Of a DNA stretch of 33,868 bases, positions 1 to 8,200 are shown one piece after another; the stretch's first letter is position 1; each line of letters starts with the position of its first letter. This DNA comes from Coriobacteriaceae bacterium. Its GTDB lineage: Bacteria > Actinomycetota > Coriobacteriia > Coriobacteriales > Eggerthellaceae. The notes below the pieces were generated by a model. It saw nothing but the letters and a program-made list of their open reading frames with translations, searched no databases and was not told the origin of the DNA. The DNA lies in contig SUUE01000007.1 in assembly GCA_015062685.1 (NCBI GenBank), forward strand, positions 1 through 33,868, written 5' to 3'. The position numbers and the translations under genes were made by a program.

Positions 1-977
1 GCAAAGCTCATGAACACGAAGAACAGGGAGCACCACAGCTGGCCGAGAGGCATCTGCTCGAACACGCTGGGGAGCGTCACGAACACGAGGCCCGGACCCG
101 CATCGGGCTCGACGCCGAAGGCGAAGCAAGCGGGGAAGATGATCAGGCCGGCCATGAGCGCGACGACGGTGTCGAGAGCGCCGACGCGGATCGACTCGCC
201 CGTGAGCGAGTGCTCCTTGCCGATGTAGCTGCCGAAGATGAGCATGGACCCGATGCCGAGGGACATCGTGAAGAACGACTGACCCATGGCCGCATAGGCC
301 GCCTGGCCGAAGTTGCCCAGCTGCTCGCCGATGGTGTTGCCCGCGAAGAGCCTGCCGAAATCGGGGACGAGGTAGAACGCCAGGCCGTCGCCCGCGCCCT
401 CGAGCGTGACGGAGCGAATGCAGAGGATCGCGAGAACCGCGAGCAGGCAGATCATCATGATCTTCGTGACGCGCTCGACACCCTTCTGCACGCCAGCTGC
501 GCAGCAGGCCAGGCCGACGGCGCACACGACGAGCATCCAGAAGATGAGTTCGCCCGGATTGGCGAGCATGCTGCCGAACACGGCCGCAACGCCCTCGATG
601 TCCTGTCCCACGAACGCACCGCTCGCGCTCTTGTATACATAGGCGAGCATCCAGCCAGCAACGACGGTATAGAACATCATGAGCAGGAACAGGCCGCAAT
701 AGCTGAACCATTTCACGCGATGCCACTTCTTGCCCTCGGGCTCGAGAACGTCGTACGCGCGCGCCGAAGAGCGCTGCGACCCACGGCCTACCGCGAACTC
801 CATGACCAAGATGGGCAAGCTGAACGCAACGAGGAAGACGATGTACATGATGACGAACGCAGCGCCGCCGTATTCGCCGGTGATATAGGGGAAACGCCAC
901 ACGTTGCCCAGACCGATAGCGCAGCCAGCGCTGATGAGGATGAAGCCCAAGCGGCTTCCGAACCGTTCTCTCTCCAT
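1..977 (-). CDS. Na+-dependent SNF-family symporter, 3' end outside window
   Basis: Partial gene running off the left edge; about 325 codons are visible, starting from the ATG complementary to 975-977 after a strong AAGGAGGGG ribosome site. The N-terminus carries the sodium-site signature of the neurotransmitter:sodium symporter family (GCAIGLGNVWRFPYI, residues 18-32), followed by several hydrophobic segments and a charged loop before TM3. Family members couple inward Na+ flow to uptake of amino acids or other small solutes across the cytoplasmic membrane; bacterial ones resemble LeuT and MhsT. The substrate cannot be told from sequence. It is divergent from hsp20, with about 305 bp between them. 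The class is firm, the specificity unknown. Confidence 0.93.
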   Translation of the reverse strand, partial: MERERFGSRLGFILISAGCAIGLGNVWRFPYITGEYGGAAFVIMYIVFLVAFSLPILVMEFAVGRGSQRSSARAYDVLEPEGKKWHRVKWFSYCGLFLLMMFYTVVAGWMLAYVYKSASGAFVGQDIEGVAAVFGSMLANPGELIFWMLVVCAVGLACCAAGVQKGVERVTKIMMICLLAVLAILCIRSVTLEGAGDGLAFYLVPDFGRLFAGNTIGEQLGNFGQAAYAAMGQSFFTMSLGIGSMLIFGSYIGKEHSLTGESIRVGALDTVVALMAGLIIFPACFAFGVEPDAGPGLVFVTLPSVFEQMPLGQLWCSLFFVFMSF

Positions 978-1118
978 GTACGTGTCCCCTCCTTAGGTAC
1001 AAAACGCAAAGCATTTTACCCTTTTTCCGCAGGAACCAAGGCCAAACTGGCTTTCATATTTCGCAAAACGAGCCGCATGAGCGGCCCATGTTCGCCATTC
1101 CAAAGTCAACTACGATTA

Positions 1119-1139
1119 TCTGAGTCTTATCGACTAAAG
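1119..1139 (+). promoter_or_regulatory. HAIR-like (HspR) operator candidate upstream of hsp20
   Basis: TCTGAGT and ACTAAAG are separated by exactly 7 bases, resembling the actinobacterial HAIR consensus CTTGAGT-N7-ACTCAAG (5/7 and 6/7 matches). It lies about 33 bp upstream of the probable hsp20 -35 box. HspR represses heat-shock genes in actinobacteria through HAIR, so the location fits. The match is degenerate and no hspR is in view. Confidence 0.35.
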
Positions 1140-1171
1140 TTTTCAGAAAGGTAACACTTAGGTTTTCTCAC

Positions 1172-1200
1172 TTGTTCGCGTTTATCTTCGGGCGTATAAA
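1172..1200 (+). promoter_or_regulatory. hsp20 promoter candidate
   Basis: TTGTTC (1172-1177) and TATAAA (1195-1200) are separated by 17 bp. This is a good housekeeping-sigma match and would start the hsp20 transcript near 1207, giving a 5' leader of about 75 nt that contains the hairpin at 1227-1256. Confidence 0.5.
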
Positions 1201-1226
1201 AGACTCGTACAAAGAAAGCACGGCGG

Positions 1227-1256
1227 CGGCCGCTAAAACAAACTCGGTAGCGGCCG
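1227..1256 (+). promoter_or_regulatory. 5'-UTR hairpin of hsp20
   Basis: CGGCCGCTA (1227-1235) is the perfect complement of TAGCGGCCG (1248-1256), with a 12-nt loop. It ends 8 nt before the ribosome site AGAGGAAG (1265-1272) and has no U-run, so it is not a terminator. Many small heat-shock genes carry 5'-UTR thermosensors. This stem does not itself cover the ribosome site, so it may instead stabilise the mRNA or be one part of a larger fold. Confidence 0.4.
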
Positions 1257-1282
1257 TCAACAAGAGAGGAAGTTGATTCGCC

Positions 1283-1723
1283 ATGACCATGCTTGTACCG
1301 CGTAGACACCGCAGCCTGTTCGACCCGTTCATGAACGATCCGTTCGATGCGTTCTTCAGCAACATGCCCGCCCCGCAGGCAACCCCCAACCTGATGCGCA
1401 CCGACATCAAGGAAACCGAGGACGGCATCGAGATCGTCATCGACCTGCCCGGCTTCGACAAGGAGAACGTCGCGGCCGAGCTGAAGGACGGCGTCCTCAA
1501 GGTGAGCGCCAAGACCTCCACCGAAAACGAGGAGAACACCGGCACCTACCTGCGCCGCGAGCGCTTCTCCGGCCAATGCAGCCGACAGTTCTTCGTAGGC
1601 GAAGACATTGAGGAAGCCGACATCAAGGCAAAGTTCGACAACGGCACGCTGCAGATCAGCGTTCCCAAGAAGGTCGAGCAGCCCAAGCTCGAAGAGTCGC
1701 GCACCATCGCGATCGAAGGCTAG
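1283..1723 (+). CDS. hsp20: Small heat-shock protein, Hsp20/alpha-crystallin family
   Basis: 146 residues, a normal length for a bacterial small heat-shock protein. A short N-terminal arm (FDPFMNDPFDAFF) precedes an alpha-crystallin domain at about residues 38-138 with the IDLPGFDKENV strand, the GVLKVSAKT strand and the conserved NGTLQISVPK motif near the C-terminus. These are ATP-independent cytoplasmic holdases that bind unfolding proteins. The start follows AGAGGAAG with 10-nt spacing. It is a single-gene unit bounded by a terminator hairpin at 1736-1767. The leader shows a HAIR-like site and a hairpin, consistent with heat or stress control. Confidence 0.95.
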   Translation: MTMLVPRRHRSLFDPFMNDPFDAFFSNMPAPQATPNLMRTDIKETEDGIEIVIDLPGFDKENVAAELKDGVLKVSAKTSTENEENTGTYLRRERFSGQCSRQFFVGEDIEEADIKAKFDNGTLQISVPKKVEQPKLEESRTIAIEG

Positions 1724-1735
1724 CACCGTCCATCT

Positions 1736-1767
1736 CGACGGGCCCTGCCACCCCTCGGGGCCCGTCG
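1736..1767 (+). terminator. Terminator candidate after hsp20
   Basis: CGACGGGCCC (1736-1745) pairs with GGGCCCGTCG (1758-1767) around a 12-nt loop, followed by the weakly T-rich GATTATTCTC. It begins 13 nt after the hsp20 stop. Confidence 0.6.
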
Positions 1768-1817
1768 GATTATTCTCGCTTACCCGAAAGGCTGGTCCCC
1801 TTCCAGCCGACATTAAA

Positions 1818-1853
1818 GAAGGCGCCCGGGTTTCTCTCCTCCCGGGCGCCTTC
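1818..1853 (+). terminator. Strong 13-bp hairpin between hsp20 and the NUDIX gene
   Basis: GAAGGCGCCCGGG (1818-1830) pairs perfectly with CCCGGGCGCCTTC (1841-1853) around a 10-nt loop. The downstream T-run on the + strand is weak (CCATTTG); on the minus strand TTTAATG follows. It may be a second terminator for hsp20 or a stop for antisense transcription. Confidence 0.5.
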
Positions 1854-1902
1854 CCATTTGTGGGAAAATCCCCTCTACGAAAACCCACCGGAAGGAAGCG
1901 CC

Positions 1903-2496
1903 ATGGACACGCCCAAACTCATCGACATCGAGCAGGTAAGCGATGGATGGATCAAGAAGTACATTCTGACATACCGGATGCCCGATGGATCGACGCACCC
2001 TTACGAAGTCGCGTCGCGGAAGAAAATCGAAGACTACCGCGCGCTCCTCGAGGCGAATGCCGCCGGCGAAGCGCCCAGGGGCGCCGACGCCGCCTGCATC
2101 GTCGCGCGCACGCCCAACGACAGCCTCGTGATGATCCGCGAGTTCCGCTACCCCCTGAACAGCTGGTGCATCGCGTTTCCCGCCGGGCTCATCGACCCGG
2201 GCGAGGACGTCCTCGCCTGCGCCGATCGCGAGTTGCGCGAGGAAACGGGCTATGCGGTGGTCGAGGGATCTACCCTAAGAATGTTGCCGCAGGCAGGCTA
2301 CTCGTCGACCGGCATGTCAGACGAGGCCGTACAGGTGATCTTCGTGGAAGCCGAGAAGGTGGCCGAAGCGCACACCGAGCCAAACGAGATCATCGAGGTG
2401 TTCGAGCTGCCGATAGCGGACGTGCGCCGGTTCCTCGACGAGAACAAGCTCCCCATCGGCACCCGCGCCCAGCTCCTCCTGGAGGCGCTGGCATAA
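1903..2496 (+). CDS. NUDIX hydrolase, ADP-ribose pyrophosphatase-like
   Basis: 197 residues from the ATG at 1903, chosen because GGAAGGA lies just upstream; an in-frame ATG at 1858 would sit beside the hairpin without a ribosome site. The full NUDIX box runs from G95 to Y117, with G95, E101, R109, E110, E113 and E114 in the correct G-x5-E-x7-RE-x2-EE spacing. The preceding FPAGL and the order of strands match the NudF/ADP-ribose pyrophosphatase group, which hydrolyses ADP-ribose and related nucleoside diphosphates with Mg2+. It is cytoplasmic with no signal sequence. The substrate is inferred from overall similarity only. Confidence 0.9.
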   Translation: MDTPKLIDIEQVSDGWIKKYILTYRMPDGSTHPYEVASRKKIEDYRALLEANAAGEAPRGADAACIVARTPNDSLVMIREFRYPLNSWCIAFPAGLIDPGEDVLACADRELREETGYAVVEGSTLRMLPQAGYSSTGMSDEAVQVIFVEAEKVAEAHTEPNEIIEVFELPIADVRRFLDENKLPIGTRAQLLLEALA

Positions 2497-2499
2497 GCG

Positions 2500-2551
2500 G
2501 GGGCGCTCCCCGAGCGACCGCCGCAGTCGATGGGCGCTCGGGGAGCGCCCC
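2500..2551. terminator. 17-bp perfect hairpin between convergent genes
   Basis: GGGGCGCTCCCCGAGCG (2500-2516) is the exact reverse complement of 2535-2551, with an 18-nt loop. It sits between the convergent NUDIX and cysteine-hydrolase genes, starting 4 nt after the NUDIX stop. It is probably a bidirectional terminator although U-runs are lacking. Its right arm belongs to the repeat at 2532-2609. Confidence 0.55.
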
Positions 2552-2609
2552 TACGGGCCCAATTCGACGTCCTGCTCGTTGCGGGCGGGCGCTCAGGGAG
2601 CGCCCCTAC
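2532..2609 (+). repeat. Tandem REP-like 23-mer pair
   Basis: Two near-identical 23-mers, 2532-2554 and 2587-2609, differ at one base (GGGCGCTCGGGG against GGGCGCTCAGGG, both followed by AGCGCCCCTAC) and are separated by 32 bp. Each copy is internally palindromic. A partial inverted copy lies at 2500-2516. This resembles repetitive extragenic palindromes in a convergent intergenic region. Confidence 0.65.
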
Positions 2610-2641
2610 TAACGCGACATACTGCGTGTCGCAGCGTCGGC

Positions 2642-3202
2642 TTAGCTGCGGTTAATGACCTCGATCTGCAGGCCCTCCATAATGTCGAGGGCCTTCTCGT
2701 TCATCTCGGGGTCGGGGGCCGCCGTGCATGCGGCGTCCACGATGATGGGTACATCGGGGCATGCGGAACGCGCGATCACGGCGTTCGAGAGCACGCACAT
2801 ATTCGACACGAGGCCGACGAGCTCGATGCTCTCGAACGGCCGGGTCCCCACGGACATGGCCACCGCCTGGCGGTTCACCAAGCGCTCGAACAGGGCGGTG
2901 GACCCGAACGTCGGCTTGAAGAACAGGTCGTCGGAATCAAGCACCTTGGAAGCGATCTGTCCGTAGAGGCCGTGCCCCTCGGAACCCTCGAGGCAATGCG
3001 GAACGGGCAGCTTTTGCCCCTCCTGCGTCTCGAGGTAGTCCTTGTGATGCGTATCGAACGTGAAGTAGACGGTGTCGCCCGCCTCGCGGTATTCATCGAT
3101 CTTTCGCGCTATCGGGCCTTCGAGCAGCTCGGCGCCCTCGAAGCCGAGCGCACCGTCGACGAAGTCGTTCTGATAGTCCACGACTATGAGCAGCCTTTTC
3201 AT
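2642..3202 (-). CDS. Cysteine hydrolase, isochorismatase/nicotinamidase family
   Basis: 186 residues starting after GAAGGACTGCC. The isochorismatase-fold catalytic triad is recognisable as D9 (VVDYQNDF), K96 (FFKPTFGS) and C136 (LVSNMCVLSN). D50, H52 and H69 sit where PncA-type enzymes bind a metal, and the PHCLEGSEG segment is typical. The family hydrolyses amides such as nicotinamide, or related C-N bonds; a nicotinamidase-like role in NAD salvage is possible but not proven. It lies 38 nt downstream of the TrpR-like gene on the same strand and is probably the third gene of the cimA operon. Confidence 0.87.
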   Translation of the reverse strand: MKRLLIVVDYQNDFVDGALGFEGAELLEGPIARKIDEYREAGDTVYFTFDTHHKDYLETQEGQKLPVPHCLEGSEGHGLYGQIASKVLDSDDLFFKPTFGSTALFERLVNRQAVAMSVGTRPFESIELVGLVSNMCVLSNAVIARSACPDVPIIVDAACTAAPDPEMNEKALDIMEGLQIEVINRS

Positions 3203-3240
3203 GGCAGTCCTTCCCCTCTAAAGAGCGTGAGCACCTATTC

Positions 3241-3540
3241 TTAGTCAACGCTCCCCAGCGCGTCAAGTGCCGCTCGGTAACCGCCGGCCCCATAGCTCAG
3301 GCACTTGGAGACGCGCGCGATGGTCGTGGCGGAGGCGCCGGTTGCCTCCGCGATCTTGGCATACGACTTGCCGTCGTCCAGCATGCGAGCAACCGCTAGG
3401 CGCTGGGAACTCTCGCGGATCTCACGGATGGTGAACATGTCTTCGAGCAGGGCGTACAGCGTGTCCTTGTCGTCTATGGACGCGAGCACGTCGAGAAGCG
3501 CCTCGACGTCTTCGGTTCGCAGGTCGTTAACGGGCATCAT
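3241..3540 (-). CDS. YerC/YecD-type TrpR-related regulator
   Basis: 99 residues. The start is the ATG whose ATGA overlaps the cimA stop codon, preceded by GGAGGAGAAGGGG within cimA, so translation is coupled. The protein is all-helical with a TrpR-like helix-turn-helix: LAVARMLDDGKSYAKIAEAT is followed by GASATTIARVSKCL. This matches the small YerC/YecD family related to the tryptophan repressor. The family's ligand and targets are largely unknown; the position next to citramalate synthase suggests a regulatory link with branched-chain amino-acid synthesis, which is inference. An inverted repeat over the cimA promoter is a possible target. Confidence 0.88.
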   Translation of the reverse strand: MMPVNDLRTEDVEALLDVLASIDDKDTLYALLEDMFTIREIRESSQRLAVARMLDDGKSYAKIAEATGASATTIARVSKCLSYGAGGYRAALDALGSVD

Positions 3541-5159
3541 GCACCATCCCCTTCTCCTCCCCGCGAAGCTCCCTGCCTCACGAGGCCGTATTCGATAGAT
3601 TCCACGAGCGCGTTCCAGGACGCCTCGATGATGTTCTCCGACACGCCCACCGTGCCCCACGTGCCGTTCTCGTCGCGCGTGGTTATGGCGACGCGCGTGA
3701 TGGCGTCGGTGCCCGTGCTCTCATCGAGCAGGCGCACCTTGAAGTCCACCAGGTGCATGTCCTTCACCTGGGGGTACGCAGTTGACAGGGCGAGCTTCAG
3801 CGCCTTGGAGAGCGCGCCGACGGGGCCCACTCCCTCGCCGGTGGCCACGAAGCGGTCGGGGCCGACGTGCACCTTGATCGTGGCCTCCGATTGCGCGTCC
3901 TTGGCCAGGGCGCCCGTGTCCTCGCGGTCGTCCACGATAACGCGGAAGCTCTCGAGCGTGAAGTACGGCTCGTACTTCCCGAGCATGCGCGCCACGAGCA
4001 GCGCGAGCGAACCGTCCGCCACCTCGTAGGAATGGCCTGCGGCCTCCTGCCGCTTGACCTCCTGCAGGATCGACTCAACCGTATCCGGGTCGTCGCTCAA
4101 GTCGAACCCGAGCGATGCTGCCTTCGCGACGAGCGACGCCCTGCCGGCGAGCTCGCTCACGAGCGTGTGGGCATCGTTGCCGACGAGGCTGGGGTCGATA
4201 TGCTCGTAGGCGCCGGGGAAGCGCGCCATGGCGCTCGCATGCAACCCGCCCTTGTGGGCGAAGGCCGACGAACCCACATAGGGCGTGTGCTTCCACACCG
4301 CGAAATTGCATACCTCGGCAACATAGGCCGCCACGCCCGTGGCCTGGCGCAAGTTGGCGGCGCCCACGCAGGTGAACCCCATTTTCAGCTCCAGGTTGGC
4401 TATGACCGTGATCAGGTCGGCGTTCCCGACGCGCTCGCCGTACCCGTTTATTGTGCCCTGGACCTGCGTTGCACCCGCTCGCACCGCCGCGAGCGTGTTG
4501 GCGACGGCGCACCCGCTGTCGTTGTGGCAGTGGATGCCGATGCGCGGTGGGTTATCCCAAGAGGAAAAGGCCTCGACGACGCTCGCGACGGCAGCCTCGA
4601 CCTCGAACGGGAGGGCGCCGCCGTTCGTCTCGCACAAATCGATGGAATCAGCCCCGGCGAGGGCAGCAGCGCGCAGGCACTCGATGGCGTATTCGGGGTT
4701 CGCGCGATAACCGTCGAAGAAGTGCTCGGCATCGAACACGACTTCCATGCCGTGCTCCTTGAGGAAGGCCACGGAATCCGCGATCATGCGCAGGTTCTCT
4801 TCGAGCGTAGCCTGGAGCGCGCGCAGCACCTGCTCGTCCCACGTCTTGCCCACGACGGCGGCAACGGGGGCCCCGCTGTTCACCAGGTCGGCGAGGCCGG
4901 GGTCGTCTTGCGCGGGAACGCCCTTGCGGCACGTCGAGCCGAAGGCGGCTATGCGGGCATGCTTGAGGGGGTTGTTGCGCATCTCCTCGAAGAAGGCGAT
5001 GTCCTTCGGGTTGGAGGCGGGGAAACCGCCCTCGATGATATCGATGCCGAACTCGTCGAGGCGTCGCACGATGTTCAGCTTGTCCTCGAGCGAAAGCGCA
5101 ACCCCCTGCGCCTGCTCGCCATCGCGCAACGTCGAATCGTATGTGATGACCTTGGTCAT
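3537..5159 (-). CDS. cimA: (R)-citramalate synthase
   Basis: 540 residues from the ATG at 5159, after AAGGGGAAG. A DRE-TIM barrel carries YDSTLRDGEQAQG (D8, R12, D13, E15), the HCHND motif (H210, H212) and GYGERVGN near residue 240, all intact. A C-terminal LeuA-type regulatory domain spans roughly 400-540. Overall it matches the CimA type rather than isopropylmalate synthase (no PG after GEQ, long version). The enzyme condenses pyruvate with acetyl-CoA to citramalate, the first step of threonine-independent isoleucine synthesis, usually with isoleucine feedback. It is the first gene of an operon with the TrpR-like regulator and the cysteine hydrolase. Confidence 0.93.
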   Translation of the reverse strand: MTKVITYDSTLRDGEQAQGVALSLEDKLNIVRRLDEFGIDIIEGGFPASNPKDIAFFEEMRNNPLKHARIAAFGSTCRKGVPAQDDPGLADLVNSGAPVAAVVGKTWDEQVLRALQATLEENLRMIADSVAFLKEHGMEVVFDAEHFFDGYRANPEYAIECLRAAALAGADSIDLCETNGGALPFEVEAAVASVVEAFSSWDNPPRIGIHCHNDSGCAVANTLAAVRAGATQVQGTINGYGERVGNADLITVIANLELKMGFTCVGAANLRQATGVAAYVAEVCNFAVWKHTPYVGSSAFAHKGGLHASAMARFPGAYEHIDPSLVGNDAHTLVSELAGRASLVAKAASLGFDLSDDPDTVESILQEVKRQEAAGHSYEVADGSLALLVARMLGKYEPYFTLESFRVIVDDREDTGALAKDAQSEATIKVHVGPDRFVATGEGVGPVGALSKALKLALSTAYPQVKDMHLVDFKVRLLDESTGTDAITRVAITTRDENGTWGTVGVSENIIEASWNALVESIEYGLVRQGASRGGEGDGA

Positions 5160-5192
5160 GCGGTTGTTCTTCCCCTTCGGCGTATTTCGAGC

Positions 5193-5230
5193 GTACCCAC
5201 TATTGTACTCCATTGTGCGATAGTGGGCAC
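5193..5230 (-). promoter_or_regulatory. Inverted-repeat operator over the cimA promoter
   Basis: GTACCCACTAT (5193-5203) and ATAGTGGGCAC (5220-5230) form an 11-bp inverted repeat with one mismatch and a 16-bp spacer. On the minus strand TACAAT (5202-5207) is a good -10 box inside the dyad; the -35 is weak. Overlap with the promoter suggests a repressor site. The ATG of cimA lies about 35 nt downstream of the expected start point. Confidence 0.5.
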
Positions 5231-5239
5231 ACCTGCAAC

Positions 5240-8200
5240 TTATTGGATGGAGCGGCGGAAACCGAGGAAGCGCTCGAGGCCGCCCGCCGCGATCAGCCCC
5301 AAGCCGAGGGGCAGGGCGAACGGGGCGAAGGGGTTCGCCGACAAGATACGGCGCACGTCGTCCCCTCCGGGGTTGACTGCGTTGATCTCGGTCCACCGGG
5401 CGCCTGGCGTGGCCGCTGTGGTCTGCGCCTGCTGGGCCTCAACCTGCTCGATGATCTGCTCGCTCATCTCGGGGTTGATGTAGATCTCGGGCGCGGCGGC
5501 CTGATCGGGCGTCGGTGAAGGGGCCGTCGGCGTCTGGCCCGTGGTAGCGCTCGTGTCCTCGTAGACGATCCTGTCGATCTGGGTCACCACGGGGGTTGAC
5601 TGCTGCAGCTCGGACTGGCTGGGGGGCTGGCTCTCCCCTCTCGGAGGCGCAGCTTGCCCCGAACCGGTCGTACCGTCGCCCGGGTTGCCATTGCCCGAGC
5701 TGTCGTTGTCGGTGTCGCCCACGCGAACCGTGAGAGGCATGACGTTGGAAACCGCCTCGCGGCCATCGGGCACCCGGGCAATGACGCGCACGTAGATAAT
5801 GGGATTGGCCTTGGGCTTTTCGGCGCTGGCGCTGCTGTCGCTCGGCCCGCTGCTCGCACTGCTTCCGCTCGCCTCCTCGGACGGGGCCGCGGGCTTCTGC
5901 TCGATGGGGTTCGTGGGCACGGCGAGCCGCGGCTCGGTCCGGTTGGGCACCGTCTTCCACGTTGCCCCACCATCGGTAGAGCTCTGCCACTCGTACGTAA
6001 CCGACTTCATATCCTCGATGCCGCTCACGCTCGATTGGAAGATAGCCATATCGCCCGCAATGGGAGGGTCGTAGGAGAGCCGGACGGAGAAGCCATCTCC
6101 CACCGTCATAGTGACAGGGTCGGAGGTCGCCCCCCGCTTCTTCCCCTCCTCGTTAACCAGGTTGGTCTCCATGATGACCCGGAACTGATGCCCGACGCGC
6201 TCCTCGGTCGTGAGGATGCGCAGGGTCTGCACGGAACCGTTCGGGACATCGACCCACGTCACGCCATCAACCGACTCCTGCCAACGGAAGTTGAAACGAG
6301 CGCTGCCGATCTCGTTGTTGGGGATCGCGGAAAAAACGGCGGTTTCGCCCAAGGGGACGGGCACGTAGCCCACGCGCACCTTGAGCGTCGGGTCGGTAAT
6401 CGCGTCATCAACTGGCGCGCCCTTCATGTTCACATGGATGGTGTTGATCCACCGCAAGGCATCGGGGTCGATTGTAGCCTCGGGCGGGTTGGTGGCACCG
6501 AACAGCAAGCGGAACTGGGTGTTTTCGACGAGTTCCGGGGCCGCAGTGCCCTCGTTGCCGCCCTGGCCTTGCTCGTTCGCCTTATCGTTTGACGCATTGC
6601 CGGCGCCTTGGGCGTTATCGCCACCGGAACCGCCTGCATTGCCGGAATCCGTCTTACCCGATCCGTCCGGCTTGTTCGCCCCCGCCAGCTCCTCGGCCGA
6701 ATACTGATGCGAACGAATGGCGACGATGGGGGTAGACGGCTCGCCGCCCGTGTAGTCCTTGTCCATTGCATGCGGAAAGTAGCTGCGGGTATCGATCAAG
6801 TCGCTCCAAGCGACCTCCGTCGTGCCATAGAGGCCCTCGAAGGTGACCGACTCGATCTCGCTCAAGTCCTCGATGCCGGCATCCTTCAGGAGGCCCACCA
6901 GCGTGGGGCCCTCGCCCTTGACGATTCGCCAGCCGCTCGGGCCGTACATGGAGTATGTTTCCTGAATCGCGCCGAGTTCCTCGAGGTCCTCGACGCTATA
7001 GACCTTGTTGATGGATTTGGGAGCGTTGGATACAGCACCATCTGCCGAAGAGTCTTCGGTTGGCGCGCCTTGGCCCCCTTCGGTTGCGGAGGGATTACCG
7101 CCATTCGCGGGCGAGCCGTTCTGGCCGTCTTTCTCCCCCTCCCCATCCTGCACCTCGGACTTCGCCGCCGAATTGGAGACGCTCTCATTCGACCCAGAAT
7201 TCGAGCCCTCATCCGGCTTGGAGCCCTGTCCAGCGCTCAGATTGGCCACGACGCGCAGCTGCTTCTGGGGGTGCGAGGCACCCTGGTCATCGTCCCCAGG
7301 CGTGCTCGGTTCGGGCGAGTCTCCGCCTTGCGGGCTCCCCGCGGTCACGTGCACGCTCGCGGGGTAGCTCTGCCCGCCGATCCCTATCGAGCAGATGACC
7401 GAGAAGGAAGCGTCCTTCTGCACATGAAGCACACCATCGGGGTCGATGGTCGCCACGTCCTCGCCCACTTCGCCGCCGTCGTCTGCCTGGAGGCCCCACT
7501 CGAAGCCCGTCAGCAAGTTCTGGAGGCTCTCGTCGAGAGACGATTGATCCTTATCGGTGAACTCGGCGATCTTGCCGCGCGTCTCGGGGTCGATGACCGT
7601 GACATGCGCACCGAAGGCATACGATTGACGCTCCTCTTCCGACAGCTGGATGGCCTGCCCGGCCTCGAGGGCGCTGCCGTCGGGCGCGAGCAACTCAATT
7701 GCCAATTCAGGGTTCTGCACGTCCACCTTGAACGAGGCGGCGAACGGCTTGTCCTTGTACTTCTCCTTGAACGACTCGCTCACGTACTCCGCGTCGGAGT
7801 CTTTAATCGAGCATGTGACCTTGACCGTGCCCGCGCTCTTCCCGGTGAGCGTGACGACGTCATTCTTCTCATCAACGTCGGCGCAACTCTCCTTATCGAC
7901 CTCCCACTCCAGGAAGTCTCCAATCAGAGTGTCGTCCGAGCCGGAATCCTGCCAAGCCGGAATAGCCACGAGGCGCGTCGAGCCTCCAACCGAGACGGGC
8001 GCGATCCCTGCCTCTTCCTTGCCGCTCGCTGTCTCGCTCGCACTGACCACGCGGTCGCCCTCGAGATCCTTATCGCCCAGGTTCTTCACCTGCCAGATTT
8101 CGATATCGTTGAGCGTGCCCTCGGCATGCCCGGAGAACCCGTCGTGCACGACGTCACCGAACGCGAGGCATTCGACGCGGAACGACGCCCAGAACACGAG

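Noticed and set aside
210-1154. 314-codon + strand frame at the left end
   Set aside because: Composition is Asp/Glu/His/Ala repeats of a shadow; the minus strand encodes an SNF transporter with its sodium-site signature.
3867-5483. 538-codon + strand frame opposite cimA
   Set aside because: Shadow frame; cimA on the minus strand is complete with all catalytic motifs.
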